Positions 1-8,958 are shown, numbered from the stretch's first letter. The stretch: 64,000 nt of DNA from ZC4RG19 sp017577565 (GCA_047459075.1 VSCH01000001.1:62001-126000), one strand, 5' to 3'. The notes: generated by a model from the letters alone, not told the origin. Made by a program: numbers and translations.

Positions 1-942
1 CCGGCGGGCTCGCACAAGCCGAACACCGCCGTCGCGCAGGCCTTCTACAACAAGGCCGAGGGCACCGCCCGGCTGACCACCGAGACCGGCGCCGGCCAGT
101 GGGGGGCGTCGCTCGCCTTCGCGGCCGCCCAGTACGGGCTCGAGTGCAAGGTGTACATGGTCCGCACCTCGTACGAGTCGAAGCCCTACCGCCGCGTGCT
201 CATGGAGACCTGGGGCGCCGAGTGCGTGCCCTCCCCGGTCGACGACCCCGACAGCCCCGGGTCGCTCGGCCTGGCCATCAGCGACGCCGTGGCCGACGCC
301 GCCGGGCGCGACGACACCCACTACTCGCTCGGCTCGGTGCTCAACCACGTCCTGCTGCACCAGACGGTCATCGGGCTCGAGGCCCGCGAGCAGCTCGCGC
401 TGGCCGGCGAGGAGCGGCCCGACGTCGTGATCGGCTCGTGCGGCGGCGGCTCGAACCTCGGCGGCATCGCCCTGCCCTTCCTCGAGGACGAGGGCGTCCG
501 CCTGCTGGCCGTCGAGCCGACGTCGTGCGCCACGCTGACCACCGGCCGGTTCGACTACGACTACGGCGACACCGCCGGGCTGACGCCGCTGCTGCCCATG
601 TACACGCTCGGCCACGACTTCATGCCGCCCTCCATCCACGCCGGCGGGCTCCGCTACCACGGCGACAGCCCGATCGTCTCGGCGCTGGTCCGCAGCGGGC
701 GGATGGAGGCCGTCGCCGCGCCGCAGACGAAGGTGTTCGAGGCCGCCGTGCTCTTCGCCCGCACCCAGGGCAAGGTGCCGGCGCCCGAGACCGCCCACGC
801 CATCCGGGCCGCCGTCGACGAGGCGCTCGCCGCCAAGGAGGCGGGCGAGGAGCGGGTGATCCTCTTCAACTACTCGGGCCACGGCTTCCTCGACCTCGCC
901 GCCTACGACGCCTACAACCGGGGCGAGCTCGTCGACGAGTGA
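1..942 (+). CDS. trpB: TrpB-like PLP-dependent enzyme (tryptophan synthase beta, TrpB2 type), 3' part
   Basis: The frame is open from base 1 and ends at TGA 940-942, so the 5' end lies outside the window. The first visible residues read AGSHKPNTA, the motif whose lysine carries pyridoxal phosphate in tryptophan synthase beta chains and where TrpB2 proteins have GSHKxN. Further on is a glycine-rich phosphate-binding loop (SCGGGSN, coded near 436-456) and a C-terminal FNYSGHG segment. The visible part is 313 residues, about 70 percent of a TrpB2 protein. The family joins indole and serine to give tryptophan, or uses indole released elsewhere. No trpA or other trp gene is adjacent in the window, which fits the stand-alone TrpB2 subclass. 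The assignment to the TrpB family is firm; the exact substrate is inferred. Confidence 0.88.
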   Translation, partial: PAGSHKPNTAVAQAFYNKAEGTARLTTETGAGQWGASLAFAAAQYGLECKVYMVRTSYESKPYRRVLMETWGAECVPSPVDDPDSPGSLGLAISDAVADAAGRDDTHYSLGSVLNHVLLHQTVIGLEAREQLALAGEERPDVVIGSCGGGSNLGGIALPFLEDEGVRLLAVEPTSCATLTTGRFDYDYGDTAGLTPLLPMYTLGHDFMPPSIHAGGLRYHGDSPIVSALVRSGRMEAVAAPQTKVFEAAVLFARTQGKVPAPETAHAIRAAVDEALAAKEAGEERVILFNYSGHGFLDLAAYDAYNRGELVDE

Positions 943-959
943 CGGCCGGGCGACGCCCC

Positions 960-2105
960 GTGTCCACGCCGATCGAGGGGTGGGTCGCGCCCGGCTTCGA
1001 GCCGGTCCGGGACGCCTTCGCCGCCAACTTCGCCGAGCGGGGCGAGGTCGGCGCCGGCGTCCACGTCGTCGTGCGGGGCGAGGTCGTCGTCGACCTCGTG
1101 GGCGGCTGGCGGGACGCGGCCCGCACCGAGCCCTGGCGGCCCGACACGCTCGTGAACGTCTACTCCGTGGGCAAGGCGCTCCTCGCCCTGCTGGCGCTGC
1201 AGCTCGTCGACACCGGGGAGCTCGGGCTCGACCAGCCCGTCGCCGAGCTGTGGCCTGAGTTCGCCGAGGGCGGCAAGGCCACCGCCACCGTCGCCCACGC
1301 GCTCACCCACCGGGCCGGCGTGCCGGCGATCCGCCAGCGGCTCACCGACGAGGACCTGTTCCACTGGGACCGCATGACCGCCGCCCTGGCGGCCACCGAG
1401 GCGTGGTTCCCGCCCGGCGAGCGGATCGCCTACCACACGAACACCTTCGGCCACCTCGTCGGCGAGATCGTCAGGCGCGCGAGCGGGCAGATGCCCGGCG
1501 AGCGGCTGCGGGCGGTCGCCGAACCGCTCGGCGCCGACGTGTGGTTCGGCGTGCCCGAGGACGAGCACCACCGCTGCGCGGAGGTCGTGTGGGCGCACGA
1601 CCGGCCCGCCCCCGACCCGGCGACCGTCGACGGGCTGGAGGGCGAGCAACTCCTCAACGCCCTCGCCCACTTCAACCCGCCCGGCTACTCCTCGGTGGGC
1701 CTGGTCAACACGCCGGCGTGGCGCTCGCTGCCGCTGGGGTCCACCGCGGGGCACGCCACGGCCGCGGGGGTCGCCCGCATGTACGCGGCGCTGCTGGAGC
1801 CCGGCCGGCTGCTGTCGCCCACCCTGCTGGCGCACGCCACCCGGCCACAGGCCGTCGGGCACTGCCCGATCCTCGGCGAGGAGGTGACCTTCGGGCTCGG
1901 GTTCACGCCGACGACGCCCCGCCGCCCGCTGGGCCCCAACCCCCGCAGCTTCGGGCACTTCGGCACCGGTGGGGCGCTGGGCTTCGCCGACCCCGACGCC
2001 GGGCTGGCGTTCGGCTACGTGATGAACCACGTCGTCCCCCGGTGGCAGAGCACCCGCAACCGGGCGCTGATCGACGCCGTCTACGCCGCGCTCGCCGCCC
2101 GCTGA
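960..2105 (+). CDS. Serine hydrolase, class C beta-lactamase / EstB-like
   Basis: 381 residues from GTG 960. A GTG at 939, overlapping the preceding stop, is an alternative start. The family nucleophile motif SxxK appears as SVGK near residue 65, a YHTN motif occupies the YxN position, and GHFGTGG stands where the C-terminal HxG-type triad motif is expected. The fold covers beta-lactamases, esterases and D-aminopeptidases. There is no signal peptide, so a cytoplasmic esterase is more likely than a penicillin-degrading enzyme. It lies 17 bases after the TrpB-like gene and is probably co-transcribed. A paralogue at 9296-10603 shares the same C-terminal pattern GFADP..GL.FGYVMN. Substrate unknown. 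Confidence 0.85.
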   Translation: MSTPIEGWVAPGFEPVRDAFAANFAERGEVGAGVHVVVRGEVVVDLVGGWRDAARTEPWRPDTLVNVYSVGKALLALLALQLVDTGELGLDQPVAELWPEFAEGGKATATVAHALTHRAGVPAIRQRLTDEDLFHWDRMTAALAATEAWFPPGERIAYHTNTFGHLVGEIVRRASGQMPGERLRAVAEPLGADVWFGVPEDEHHRCAEVVWAHDRPAPDPATVDGLEGEQLLNALAHFNPPGYSSVGLVNTPAWRSLPLGSTAGHATAAGVARMYAALLEPGRLLSPTLLAHATRPQAVGHCPILGEEVTFGLGFTPTTPRRPLGPNPRSFGHFGTGGALGFADPDAGLAFGYVMNHVVPRWQSTRNRALIDAVYAALAAR

Positions 2106-2122
2106 CCGGCGTCAGGCCGGTC
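2104..2122 (+). terminator. Hairpin directly after the serine hydrolase stop
   Basis: GACCGGC (2104-2110), five-base loop, GCCGGTC (2116-2122). The 7-bp perfect stem overlaps the stop codon at 2103-2105. No T-run follows, so it is terminator-like only. The following 278 bases up to 2400 show no convincing gene, only the Shine-Dalgarno site of the next one. Confidence 0.35.
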
Positions 2123-2400
2123 CGCTCGACGCGATCTCGTCACGCTGGACGTCGAACGGCCCGGATCACGTCGGTCACGGCCGCCGGCGGACGTCGCCCC
2201 GGAACGCCCCCTCCCGTCGTCGATCGGCGCCGCGGGACGGTCCGTGCCCGCCCCGGCACGGAGCCGAGGGCCCGTCGACCGCAGGGATCGCCGGGCGTAT
2301 CGTCGACGCCGCGGCATCGATCTCGTCGACACGATGGTGGCGCCACCGGGGCCGCGGCGTCGAGCAGGCGGTCGGCAGGACCGGGCGGAAGGAGACCGAC

Positions 2401-3156
2401 ATGACGCAGGCGACGACCCCGGAACCGGACGGGCCGACACGGGTCGAGGAGATCGCCCCCGGCATCCACCGGCTGTCGACGTTCGCCCCGGACGTCAGCC
2501 CGACCGGCTTCACGTTCAACCAGTTCCTGCTGGCGGACGAGGAGCCGCTGCTCTTCCACACCGGCCACCGCTCGCTCTTCCCGTCGGTGCGGGACGCGAT
2601 CGACCGCATCGTGGGGATCGAGCGGCTCCGGTGGATCACCTTCGGCCACGTGGAGTCCGACGAGTGCGGGGCCATGAACCTCCTGCTCGAGGCCGCCCCG
2701 CGGGCCGAGGTGGCCCACGGCGCGCTCGGCTGCGTGGTGTCGGTGGCGGAGATGGCCGATCGGCCGCCCCGCCCCCTGGCGGACGGCGAGGTGCTCGAGC
2801 TCGGCACGCTGCGGGTCCGGCGGCTGGAGACACCCCACGTGCCCCACGGGTGGGACGCCGGGCTCCTCTACGAGGAGACCACCGGCACGCTGCTGTGCGG
2901 CGACCTGTTCACCGCGTGCGGCGACGGGCCGGCGCTGACCGACGAGGACCCGGTCGGACCGGCGATCGAGGCCGAGGACATGTTCGGCTACAGCTCCCTG
3001 ACGCCGTCGACGCCGGCGACGATCGAGCGGCTGGCCGCGCTGGCGCCCCGCCGGCTGGCGCTCATGCACGGCCCGTCGTTCGTGGGCGACGCCGCCGGCG
3101 CGCTGCTCGCCCTGGCGGCCGACTACCGCCGGCGCCTCGACCGGGCGGCCGCCTGA
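2401..3156 (+). CDS. Metallo-beta-lactamase fold protein of the oxygen-binding di-iron (ODP) type
   Basis: 251 residues; ATG 2401 is preceded by GGAAGGAG. Metal-binding residues resemble flavodiiron proteins more than classical beta-lactamases: H83-x-E85-x-D87 in FGHVESDECG replaces HxHxDH, followed by H146 or H149, D168 in CGDLF and a final His in LMHGPSF. In FprA-type proteins this domain binds two non-haem irons and reduces oxygen or nitric oxide, with a flavodoxin domain appended. Here no flavodoxin domain follows, so electrons would have to come from a separate partner, or the protein acts as a hydrolase or sensor. It stands alone between a terminator-like hairpin and a convergent gene. 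The fold is confident; the reaction is not. Confidence 0.85.
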   Translation: MTQATTPEPDGPTRVEEIAPGIHRLSTFAPDVSPTGFTFNQFLLADEEPLLFHTGHRSLFPSVRDAIDRIVGIERLRWITFGHVESDECGAMNLLLEAAPRAEVAHGALGCVVSVAEMADRPPRPLADGEVLELGTLRVRRLETPHVPHGWDAGLLYEETTGTLLCGDLFTACGDGPALTDEDPVGPAIEAEDMFGYSSLTPSTPATIERLAALAPRRLALMHGPSFVGDAAGALLALAADYRRRLDRAAA

Positions 3157-3161
3157 CCCCG

Positions 3162-3183
3162 CCCGGCGGCGTCACCCGCCGGG
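3162..3183. terminator. Hairpin between convergent genes
   Basis: CCCGGCGG (3162-3169) and CCGCCGGG (3176-3183) with a 6-base loop. It lies between the stop of the MBL-fold gene (3156) and the 3' end of the convergent M23 gene (3172), so it could stop transcription from both sides. No T-run on either strand. Confidence 0.4.
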
Positions 3184-4020
3184 ACCGGTCGGGTGACCGT
3201 GGTCGTCCCCGCGCGGGCCCGGCGGCGGCACGTCGAGCAGCTCGCCGTTGGCCGGCGGCGGGCGGCCGTCGATGGTGACGGGGCGGGCGGCCGCGGTCCA
3301 GACGCTCGGCCCGTCCATCGCCTGCAGGTGCAGGTGCGGCTCGCTGGAGTTGCCGGAGTTGCCGCACTCGGCCACGACCTGGCCCGCCGCCACCCGGTCG
3401 CCCCGGCGGACGCGCAGCGAGCCGCGCCGCAGGTGGGCGAGCACGACGTGGGTGCCGTCGCCGGCCCGGACCACCAGGTGGTTGCCGAGGATGGCGGAGG
3501 GCCCGGCCAGCTCCCGCACGCTCTCGAGGACGAGGTACAGGAGGCCCAGCGGGGAGGTGCGGCTCCAGTGGTCGCGCCACCAGCCGACCGCCCGCACGAC
3601 CTCGCCGTCGACCGGCGACCGCACCGGCCGGCCGAACCCGGGGAAGTCCTCGGGCCGGCGGGCGACCGGGAGCACCCCGATGCCCGGGCGGGCGCCGCCG
3701 CCGGGGTCGTGGACGAGGTCGACGGCGTAGGTCTGCGCCCAGGCGTGGATCCCGTGGCTCGGCACCCGGGTGGTCGGGCTGTTCAGCGCCCGCCAGCGGC
3801 CGTCGACGGGCGCCGCCAGGGCGACGACCGGCCCGACCGGCGTGGCCAGCCGGGCGTACAGCGCCATCACCGCGACGAACAGGGCGAGCACGGCGACGAA
3901 CGCCCAGCCCGACACGTCGGTGACGACGGCGGCCACGAGCAGGGCGACGCTCGCCGCCACGAGCGGCATGCGACAGCGGACGAGCAGCGTGCGCCAGCGG
4001 GCGGGTCGTGGTTCGCGCAT
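3172..4020 (-). CDS. M23-family peptidase (LytM-like) membrane protein
   Basis: 282 residues from ATG 4020; an upstream in-frame ATG would add 12 residues. Two hydrophobic helices near residues 15-57 place it in the membrane. The C-terminal half has the M23 features NHLVV, HVVLAHLRRGS, GDRVAAGQVVAECGNSGNSSEPHLHLQ. The HLHLQ and HLR elements fit the second half of the zinc site. The first zinc motif HxxxD is not clear: the equivalent segment reads GNHLVVRAGD. The family cleaves peptidoglycan cross-bridges, or acts as a non-catalytic activator when zinc ligands are lost. It may therefore be a degenerate LytM factor. Monocistronic, convergent with the MBL gene. Confidence 0.78.
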   Translation of the reverse strand: MREPRPARWRTLLVRCRMPLVAASVALLVAAVVTDVSGWAFVAVLALFVAVMALYARLATPVGPVVALAAPVDGRWRALNSPTTRVPSHGIHAWAQTYAVDLVHDPGGGARPGIGVLPVARRPEDFPGFGRPVRSPVDGEVVRAVGWWRDHWSRTSPLGLLYLVLESVRELAGPSAILGNHLVVRAGDGTHVVLAHLRRGSLRVRRGDRVAAGQVVAECGNSGNSSEPHLHLQAMDGPSVWTAAARPVTIDGRPPPANGELLDVPPPGPRGDDHGHPTGPGG

Positions 4021-4224
4021 GGTCGTGAGCTTCCCCGACCCGCCCGGGCCACGCATCGCACGCGGGCCGCCGCCGGACCCGCGGGACCGGGCCGGCCGCA
4101 GGTCCGTGAGCCGGGAGCGGGTCCCCGATGGGACCGACCGCTGCTCGCCATGTGACGTGAGACCCGTGAGGGCGGCGCCGAGCGGGGGGAGGATGGGAGG
4201 AGCCGAGCGAGGAGGTGGTCGTCG

Positions 4225-4761
4225 ATGCCTCCGCACTGCGACTCCCTGGACGGCCCCGTCGTGACCGCGGCGCGGCAGGCGCTCGCAGGTGCCGACGTCG
4301 ACGTGGTCCTGCCGTACGTCCACGTCGACGGCGAGGCCGAGGTCCGTGACGCGTTCGACCTCGCGCTGAAGGCCCGCGCCCTCGGGCCGGCGGCCCGCGA
4401 GGTGGCCGATCGCTGGTTCTTCGAGACCGTCGTGCGCGTGCACCGTGCCGGTGAGGGCGCCCCGTTCACCGGGCTGAAGCCCGCGGGTCTCGACGTCGGA
4501 CCGGTCATCCCGAAGGCCGAGCGGGCGCTGGAGACGGGATCGCCCGACGAGCTCGTCGGGTTCCTGTGCGACAGCGTGCGCGACGAGGTCGAACGGCGCC
4601 ACCGGCACGCCATGGCCCTGAAGGACCACGCGTCCGAGGGCACGGCCGCAGCCCGGGCCTACGTGGAGGCGATGCTCGGCCTGCAGGTCTGGGCGCACGC
4701 GCTGCACCGGCAGATCACGGCCGACCCGCACGCCCACGTCGGTGCCCACGACCACGGCTGA
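4225..4761 (+). CDS. DUF6448-like protein of unknown function
   Basis: 178 residues; ATG 4225 follows GAGGAGG. It opens with MPPHCDSLDGPVV, which I recognise as the signature of a small uncharacterised family usually listed as DUF6448. The middle is a helical stretch with conserved acidic and histidine residues (YVHVDGEAEVRDAF, ADRWFFETVVRVHRAGEG) and the tail is His-rich (DPHAHVGAHDHG), suggesting metal binding. No signal peptide or membrane segment. No neighbour gives a role: a divergent M23 peptidase precedes it and tRNA-Ala follows on the other strand. Confidence 0.75.
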   Translation: MPPHCDSLDGPVVTAARQALAGADVDVVLPYVHVDGEAEVRDAFDLALKARALGPAAREVADRWFFETVVRVHRAGEGAPFTGLKPAGLDVGPVIPKAERALETGSPDELVGFLCDSVRDEVERRHRHAMALKDHASEGTAAARAYVEAMLGLQVWAHALHRQITADPHAHVGAHDHG

Positions 4762-4799
4762 GGTGACCTGGACGGGCCGCCACCGGTGCGGCGCTGCGG

Positions 4800-4876
4800 T
4801 GGTGGAGACGATGGGATTCGAACCCACGACCCCCTGCTTGCAAAGCAGGTGCTCTAGCCAGCTGAGCTACGTCCCC
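4800..4876 (-). tRNA. tRNA-Ala (UGC)
   Basis: The minus strand folds as a complete cloverleaf: acceptor GGGGACG / CGTCTCC, anticodon arm CCTGC-loop-GCAGG with TGC at the anticodon, T arm carrying GGTTCGAATCC, discriminator A. The 3' CCA is encoded (4800-4802), unlike the tRNA-Ile at 23658. Isolated gene next to a divergent peptidase gene. Confidence 0.97.
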
Positions 4877-5009
4877 GTGTCGCGTGGACGTGCCAGCGTA
4901 CCGGCCGGCTGACGGCGCGACGAACGCCCGGCGTGACCCGGTGGGTCCACGGTTCGTGACACGCTCGCCCTGCTCCGTGGCAGCCTGAACATCCCGGCGC
5001 GACGCGGCC

Positions 5010-5015
5010 TAGGTT
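5010..5015 (+). promoter_or_regulatory. -10 hexamer TAGGTT, leaderless
   Basis: Ends 8 nt before GTG 5024, with no Shine-Dalgarno sequence between. Transcription would begin at or next to the start codon. Confidence 0.5.
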
Positions 5016-5023
5016 GCGGTGTC

Positions 5024-5824
5024 GTGAAGGGGTGGATGGTCGGACTGGCACTGGTGATCGTGCTCGTCGCCGCCGGGACGGGCCTGTGGATCACCTGGGA
5101 CGACACCCAGACGTCCCGAGCCAGCCCGGCCGGCCGGGTCGCCGACCTCGCACCACCGTCGACGGCGGCCGCCGACACCCGGCCGACGACCACGATGGCG
5201 CTCGCCCCGCCCTGCCGGTTCGGCGACGACCCCGTGACCACCGACCCGGCGACCGACTGGGCCACGACGATCGTCGACACCCGCTACCGGCTCCCCGAGG
5301 ACTTCGTCCCGCCGGACCTCGTCCCCGTGACCGAGGCGGGCTTCGACAGCCAGGACCAGGTCCGGGAGGTCATGATCGAGGACCTCGGCGCCATGCGGGC
5401 CGAGGCGGAGGCGGCCGGCGCCCCGTTCGTCGTCGTCTCCGGCTACCGCAGCTTCTCGTACCAGGCCCAGCTCTACCTCGAGCGGGTCGCCCAGGTCGGC
5501 GAGGAGGAGGCCAACCGGCGGACCGCCCGGCCGGGCCACAGCGAGCACCAGCTCGGCACCGCCATCGACGTCCTCGACCCCCAGGGGGCCGACCTCACGA
5601 CCGCCTTCGCGGACACGCCCACCGGTCGGTGGATCGCGGACCACGCCCACGAGTTCGGCTTCGTCCTCAGCTACCCGGAGGGCGGCATCGACCGCACCTG
5701 CTACGACTACGAGCCCTGGCACCTGCGCTACGTGGGCCGGGACGTCGCCGCCGAGATCCACGAGCTCGGCATCACGCCCCGGGAGTGGATGGCCGCCCAG
5801 GCGGCGCGCGACCAGGAGGGGTGA
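5024..5824 (+). CDS. D-alanyl-D-alanine carboxypeptidase, VanY-like (peptidase M15B)
   Basis: 266 residues from GTG 5024. An N-terminal hydrophobic helix (residues 5-24) acts as signal or anchor, followed by a Thr/Pro-rich linker. The catalytic domain has SGYRS (139-143), SEHQLGTAID with zinc ligands H175 and D182, and EPWHLRYVG with H233. These are the M15B motifs. The enzyme trims the terminal D-alanine from peptidoglycan stem peptides outside the membrane. No van resistance genes adjoin, so a housekeeping cell-wall role is likely. 54 bases separate it from the TAP-like gene. Confidence 0.92.
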   Translation: MKGWMVGLALVIVLVAAGTGLWITWDDTQTSRASPAGRVADLAPPSTAAADTRPTTTMALAPPCRFGDDPVTTDPATDWATTIVDTRYRLPEDFVPPDLVPVTEAGFDSQDQVREVMIEDLGAMRAEAEAAGAPFVVVSGYRSFSYQAQLYLERVAQVGEEEANRRTARPGHSEHQLGTAIDVLDPQGADLTTAFADTPTGRWIADHAHEFGFVLSYPEGGIDRTCYDYEPWHLRYVGRDVAAEIHELGITPREWMAAQAARDQEG

Positions 5825-5865
5825 CGTCGGGTCCGGCCCGCGCCGGAACCGGTCGCCGCTCCGAT

Positions 5866-5871
5866 TAGCGT
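5866..5871 (+). promoter_or_regulatory. -10 hexamer TAGCGT, leaderless
   Basis: Ends 7 nt before GTG 5879; no ribosome binding site between. Confidence 0.5.
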
Positions 5872-5878
5872 CGATCCG

Positions 5879-7345
5879 GTGTCACGACGCCCCCTCCGCC
5901 TGCTGGCCACGCTGCTCACCCTGACGATCGTCGCCGCGTGCGCGCAGGAGGCCGACGAGCCGCTCGCGGGCGGCGCCGGCGCGGGCGGCGGCGCGGCCGG
6001 CCCCGACGACGGCTCCGGTGGCGGCACCCTCGAGTGGACGAGCTGCGGCGGTGACGCCGAGTGCGCCGAGCTCGAGGTCCCCGTCGACTACGCGAACCCC
6101 GACGGCGACACGCTCACGATCAGCATCGCCCGCGTCCCGGCCGAGGGCGACCGCATCGGCGCCCTGTTCGTCAACCCCGGCGGCCCCGGCGCGACGGCGG
6201 CGGACTTCGCCGTCAGCCTCGCCTGGGCGCTGCCGAGCGAGGTGACCGAGCACTTCGACATCGTGGGCGTCGACCCCCGGGGCCTCGGCGCCAGCGAGAT
6301 CGACTGCGGGGGCGACATGACCGAGCTGTACGGGCTCGACCCCACGATCGACTCGCCCGAGGACGCCGAGGAGCTGCTCGACGTCAGCCAGGACTACGTC
6401 GACGGCTGCGAGGCCGACGCCGGCGAGCTGCTGCCGTACCTCGGCACGGAGGAGGTCGCCCGTGACATCGACGCCGTGCGCGAGGCGATGGGCGACGAGC
6501 AGCTGAACTACCTCGGCTTCAGCTACGGCACCGCCATCGGCCAGGTGCTCGCCGACCTCTACCCGGACCGGGTGCGGGCCATGGTCCTCGACGGCGTGCT
6601 GGAGCTCGGCCCCGACGGCGTCGAGATCGCCACCCAGCAGGCCGCCGGGTTCGAGACCGCGCTGGAGCGCTTCGCCGACGACTGCCGCGACGACCCCTCG
6701 TGCCCCATCGCCGACGACCCGATCGGCGCCATCGAGGAGCTCGAGGCGATGGTCGAGGAGGAGCCGATCCCGGCCGAGCCGCGCGACCTCGGCCCCGGCG
6801 AGCTGTCCATCGGCCTGGCCATGCCCCTCTACAGCGAGCTGCTGTGGCCCGAGCTGGCCGAGGCGGTCGCCGACGCGCTCGACGGCGACGGCAGCGGCAT
6901 GGTCGCGCTCGCCGACCAGTACATCGGGGTGGCCAGCTTCGACGTCTACTTCGCCGTCAACTGCATCGACTTCGACTGGCCGGAGGACCCCCAGGAGCTG
7001 CTGGACGCGGCCGCCGAGGCGGCGGAGAGCGCGCCGCACTTCGGCGAGGCGATCGTGAACGACTACGTCCGCTGCCCGCTGTGGCCGGTCGAGGAGGAAC
7101 CGCTGGAGCCGGTCACGGCGCCCGGCGCCCCGCCGATCCTCGTGGTGTCGACGACCGGCGACCCCGCCACCCCCTACGAGGCCGGGGTCCGCACGGCGGA
7201 GCGGCTCGAGAGCGGCGTCCTGCTCACCTACGACGGCGACGGCCACACGGTGGTGGCGAACGGGGTCGCGTGCGTCGACGAGATCGTCGCCGACTACCTG
7301 GTCGACCTCGAGGTGCCGGAGGACGGCACGACCTGCACCGACTGA
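5879..7345 (+). CDS. Secreted alpha/beta hydrolase, tripeptidyl-aminopeptidase (TAP) family lipoprotein
   Basis: 488 residues. The signal peptide ends in the lipobox VAAC (Cys near residue 21), so the mature protein is probably lipid-anchored outside the cell. A Gly-rich linker follows, then the alpha/beta-hydrolase core: oxyanion region NPGGPGAT, nucleophile GFSYGTAIG, a cap rich in Asp and Glu, catalytic Asp in STTGDPATPYE and catalytic His in GDGHTVV. The C-terminal TAP-like domain holds the Asp and His. Related Streptomyces enzymes release N-terminal tripeptides, and mycobacterial relatives act on peptides or lipids. The very acidic cap suggests basic peptide substrates, which is inference. 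Confidence 0.9.
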   Translation: MSRRPLRLLATLLTLTIVAACAQEADEPLAGGAGAGGGAAGPDDGSGGGTLEWTSCGGDAECAELEVPVDYANPDGDTLTISIARVPAEGDRIGALFVNPGGPGATAADFAVSLAWALPSEVTEHFDIVGVDPRGLGASEIDCGGDMTELYGLDPTIDSPEDAEELLDVSQDYVDGCEADAGELLPYLGTEEVARDIDAVREAMGDEQLNYLGFSYGTAIGQVLADLYPDRVRAMVLDGVLELGPDGVEIATQQAAGFETALERFADDCRDDPSCPIADDPIGAIEELEAMVEEEPIPAEPRDLGPGELSIGLAMPLYSELLWPELAEAVADALDGDGSGMVALADQYIGVASFDVYFAVNCIDFDWPEDPQELLDAAAEAAESAPHFGEAIVNDYVRCPLWPVEEEPLEPVTAPGAPPILVVSTTGDPATPYEAGVRTAERLESGVLLTYDGDGHTVVANGVACVDEIVADYLVDLEVPEDGTTCTD

Positions 7346-7358
7346 CCGGCCGCCGGCC

Positions 7359-8942
7359 TCAGCCCTGCGTGCCCTCGGCCACCAGGCGCTCGAGGGTCAG
7401 CTCCGGGTACTCGTCCTCGACCCGGGCCAGCCAGTACGGGCTCTCGAACAGCGCGTACAGCGTGCCGCTGGCCCGCGCCAGCACCCGCACGCCGGGCATC
7501 CGGGCCAGCTCGGGCGCCGAGGCCTCGTCGGTGCGGCGGGCGATCGTGTAGGGCGTCGGCGTCAGCTCGGCGGCGGCGCCGAACTCGTGCTCCAGGCGCC
7601 ACGACGCCACCTCGAGCTGCATCGGGCCCACCGCGGCCAGCACCGGCGCCTGGTCGCCGAGGTCGGGGTCGCGCAGGACCTGCACGACGCCCTCGTCGTC
7701 GAGCTGGGCGATGCCCCGGCGGAACTGCTTGAACCGGCCGGTGTCCCGGGCCCGGGCGGTGACGAAGTGCTCGGGGGCGAACTCGGGCAGGCGCGGGTAC
7801 TCGACCGGGGTGTCGACGTAGAGCGTGTCGCCCACCCGCACGTCGGAGGCGTTGACGAGCGCCACGATGTCGCCCGGGTAGGCCTCCTCGAGCGTCTCGC
7901 GCTCCTGGGCGAAGACCGAGTGCGCGTACTTGGTGGCGAACGGCCGGCCCGTCGGCTGGTGGGTGACGACCATCCCCCGCTCGAACCGCCCGGACCACAC
8001 CCGCACGAAGGCGACCCGGTCGCGGTGCGCCCTGTCCATGTTGGCCTGGACCTTGAAGACCTGGCCCGAGAAGGGGTCGTCCAGCTTACGGGCCGCGCCG
8101 TCGACGTCGAGGCGGGGCGAGGGCGGGGGCGCCAGGTCGACGATCCCGTCGAGCAGCAGGCCGACGCCGAAGTTGGTCAGCGCCGAGCCGACGAACACCG
8201 GCGACTGCTCGCCGGCGAGGAACAGGTCGAGGTCGACGCCGCCGGCGACCTCGTCGAGCAGCGCCACCTCGTCGATCGCCGCCTTCCAGGCGTCGCCCTC
8301 CTCGGCGGCCGCCTGCTCCAGGTCGAGCACCTCCTCGGTCGCCGTGGCGGCGCCGTGGGCGGTCCGCCCGAAGCGGACGAACCGCTCCCGGGGCCGGTCG
8401 ATCAGACCCCGGAAGTCACCGGCGATGCCGACCGGCCAGGTCACCGGCACCGGCTGCAGGTCGAGCCGGCTCTCGATCTCGTCGAGCAGCTCGAGGGCGT
8501 CCCGGCCCGGCCGGTCCCACTTGTTGATGAACGTGAGGAGCGGCACGTTGCGGGCCCGGCAGACCTCGAACAGCTTCAGCGTCTGGGACTCGATGCCCTT
8601 GGCCGCGTCCAGCACCATCACCGCGGCGTCGACCGCCGCCAGGACCCGGTAGGTGTCCTCGGAGAAGTCCCGGTGGCCGGGCGTGTCGAGCAGGTTGAGC
8701 ACGTTGCCCCGGTAGGGGAACTGCAGCACGGCCGAGGTGATCGAGATGCCGCGCTTCTGCTCGAGCTCCATCCAGTCCGACCGGGCGCGCCGCCGCTCGC
8801 CGCGGGCCTTGACCTGACCGGCCTCCTGCACGGCCCCGCCGTAGAGGAGGAACTTCTCGGTGAGGGTGGTCTTGCCCGCGTCGGGGTGGCTGATGATGGC
8901 GAAGGTGCGCCGGCGCGCGGCGAGGTCGGCGACGGATTCCAT
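7359..8942 (-). CDS. prfC: Peptide chain release factor 3 (RF3)
   Basis: 527 residues from ATG 8942, near the family length of about 530. Translational GTPase motifs are complete: G1 SHPDAGKTTLTE, switch region RGISITSAV, G3 DTPGHRDFSED, G4 NKWD. RF3-specific segments follow (QFRRGIAQLDDEGVVQVLR and QLEVASWRLEHEFG). RF3 recycles RF1 and RF2 after termination. Convergent with the TAP-like hydrolase 13 bases away. A TAGCCT hexamer ends 10 nt upstream of the ATG and there is no good Shine-Dalgarno site. Longer in-frame starts upstream would add unrelated Pro/Gly/Arg-rich sequence. Confidence 0.95.
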   Translation of the reverse strand: MESVADLAARRRTFAIISHPDAGKTTLTEKFLLYGGAVQEAGQVKARGERRRARSDWMELEQKRGISITSAVLQFPYRGNVLNLLDTPGHRDFSEDTYRVLAAVDAAVMVLDAAKGIESQTLKLFEVCRARNVPLLTFINKWDRPGRDALELLDEIESRLDLQPVPVTWPVGIAGDFRGLIDRPRERFVRFGRTAHGAATATEEVLDLEQAAAEEGDAWKAAIDEVALLDEVAGGVDLDLFLAGEQSPVFVGSALTNFGVGLLLDGIVDLAPPPSPRLDVDGAARKLDDPFSGQVFKVQANMDRAHRDRVAFVRVWSGRFERGMVVTHQPTGRPFATKYAHSVFAQERETLEEAYPGDIVALVNASDVRVGDTLYVDTPVEYPRLPEFAPEHFVTARARDTGRFKQFRRGIAQLDDEGVVQVLRDPDLGDQAPVLAAVGPMQLEVASWRLEHEFGAAAELTPTPYTIARRTDEASAPELARMPGVRVLARASGTLYALFESPYWLARVEDEYPELTLERLVAEGTQG

Positions 8943-8952
8943 GCGACCGACC

Positions 8953-8958
8953 AGGCTA
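8953..8958 (-). promoter_or_regulatory. -10 hexamer TAGCCT of prfC
   Basis: On the minus strand, 10 nt before the ATG. The rest of the prfC to serine hydrolase gap (to 9295) shows no gene on either strand. Confidence 0.4.

Noticed and set aside
5024..5824. VanY as part of a glycopeptide resistance cluster
   Set aside because: No vanH, vanA, vanX or two-component genes are nearby; family members are common in wall maintenance.
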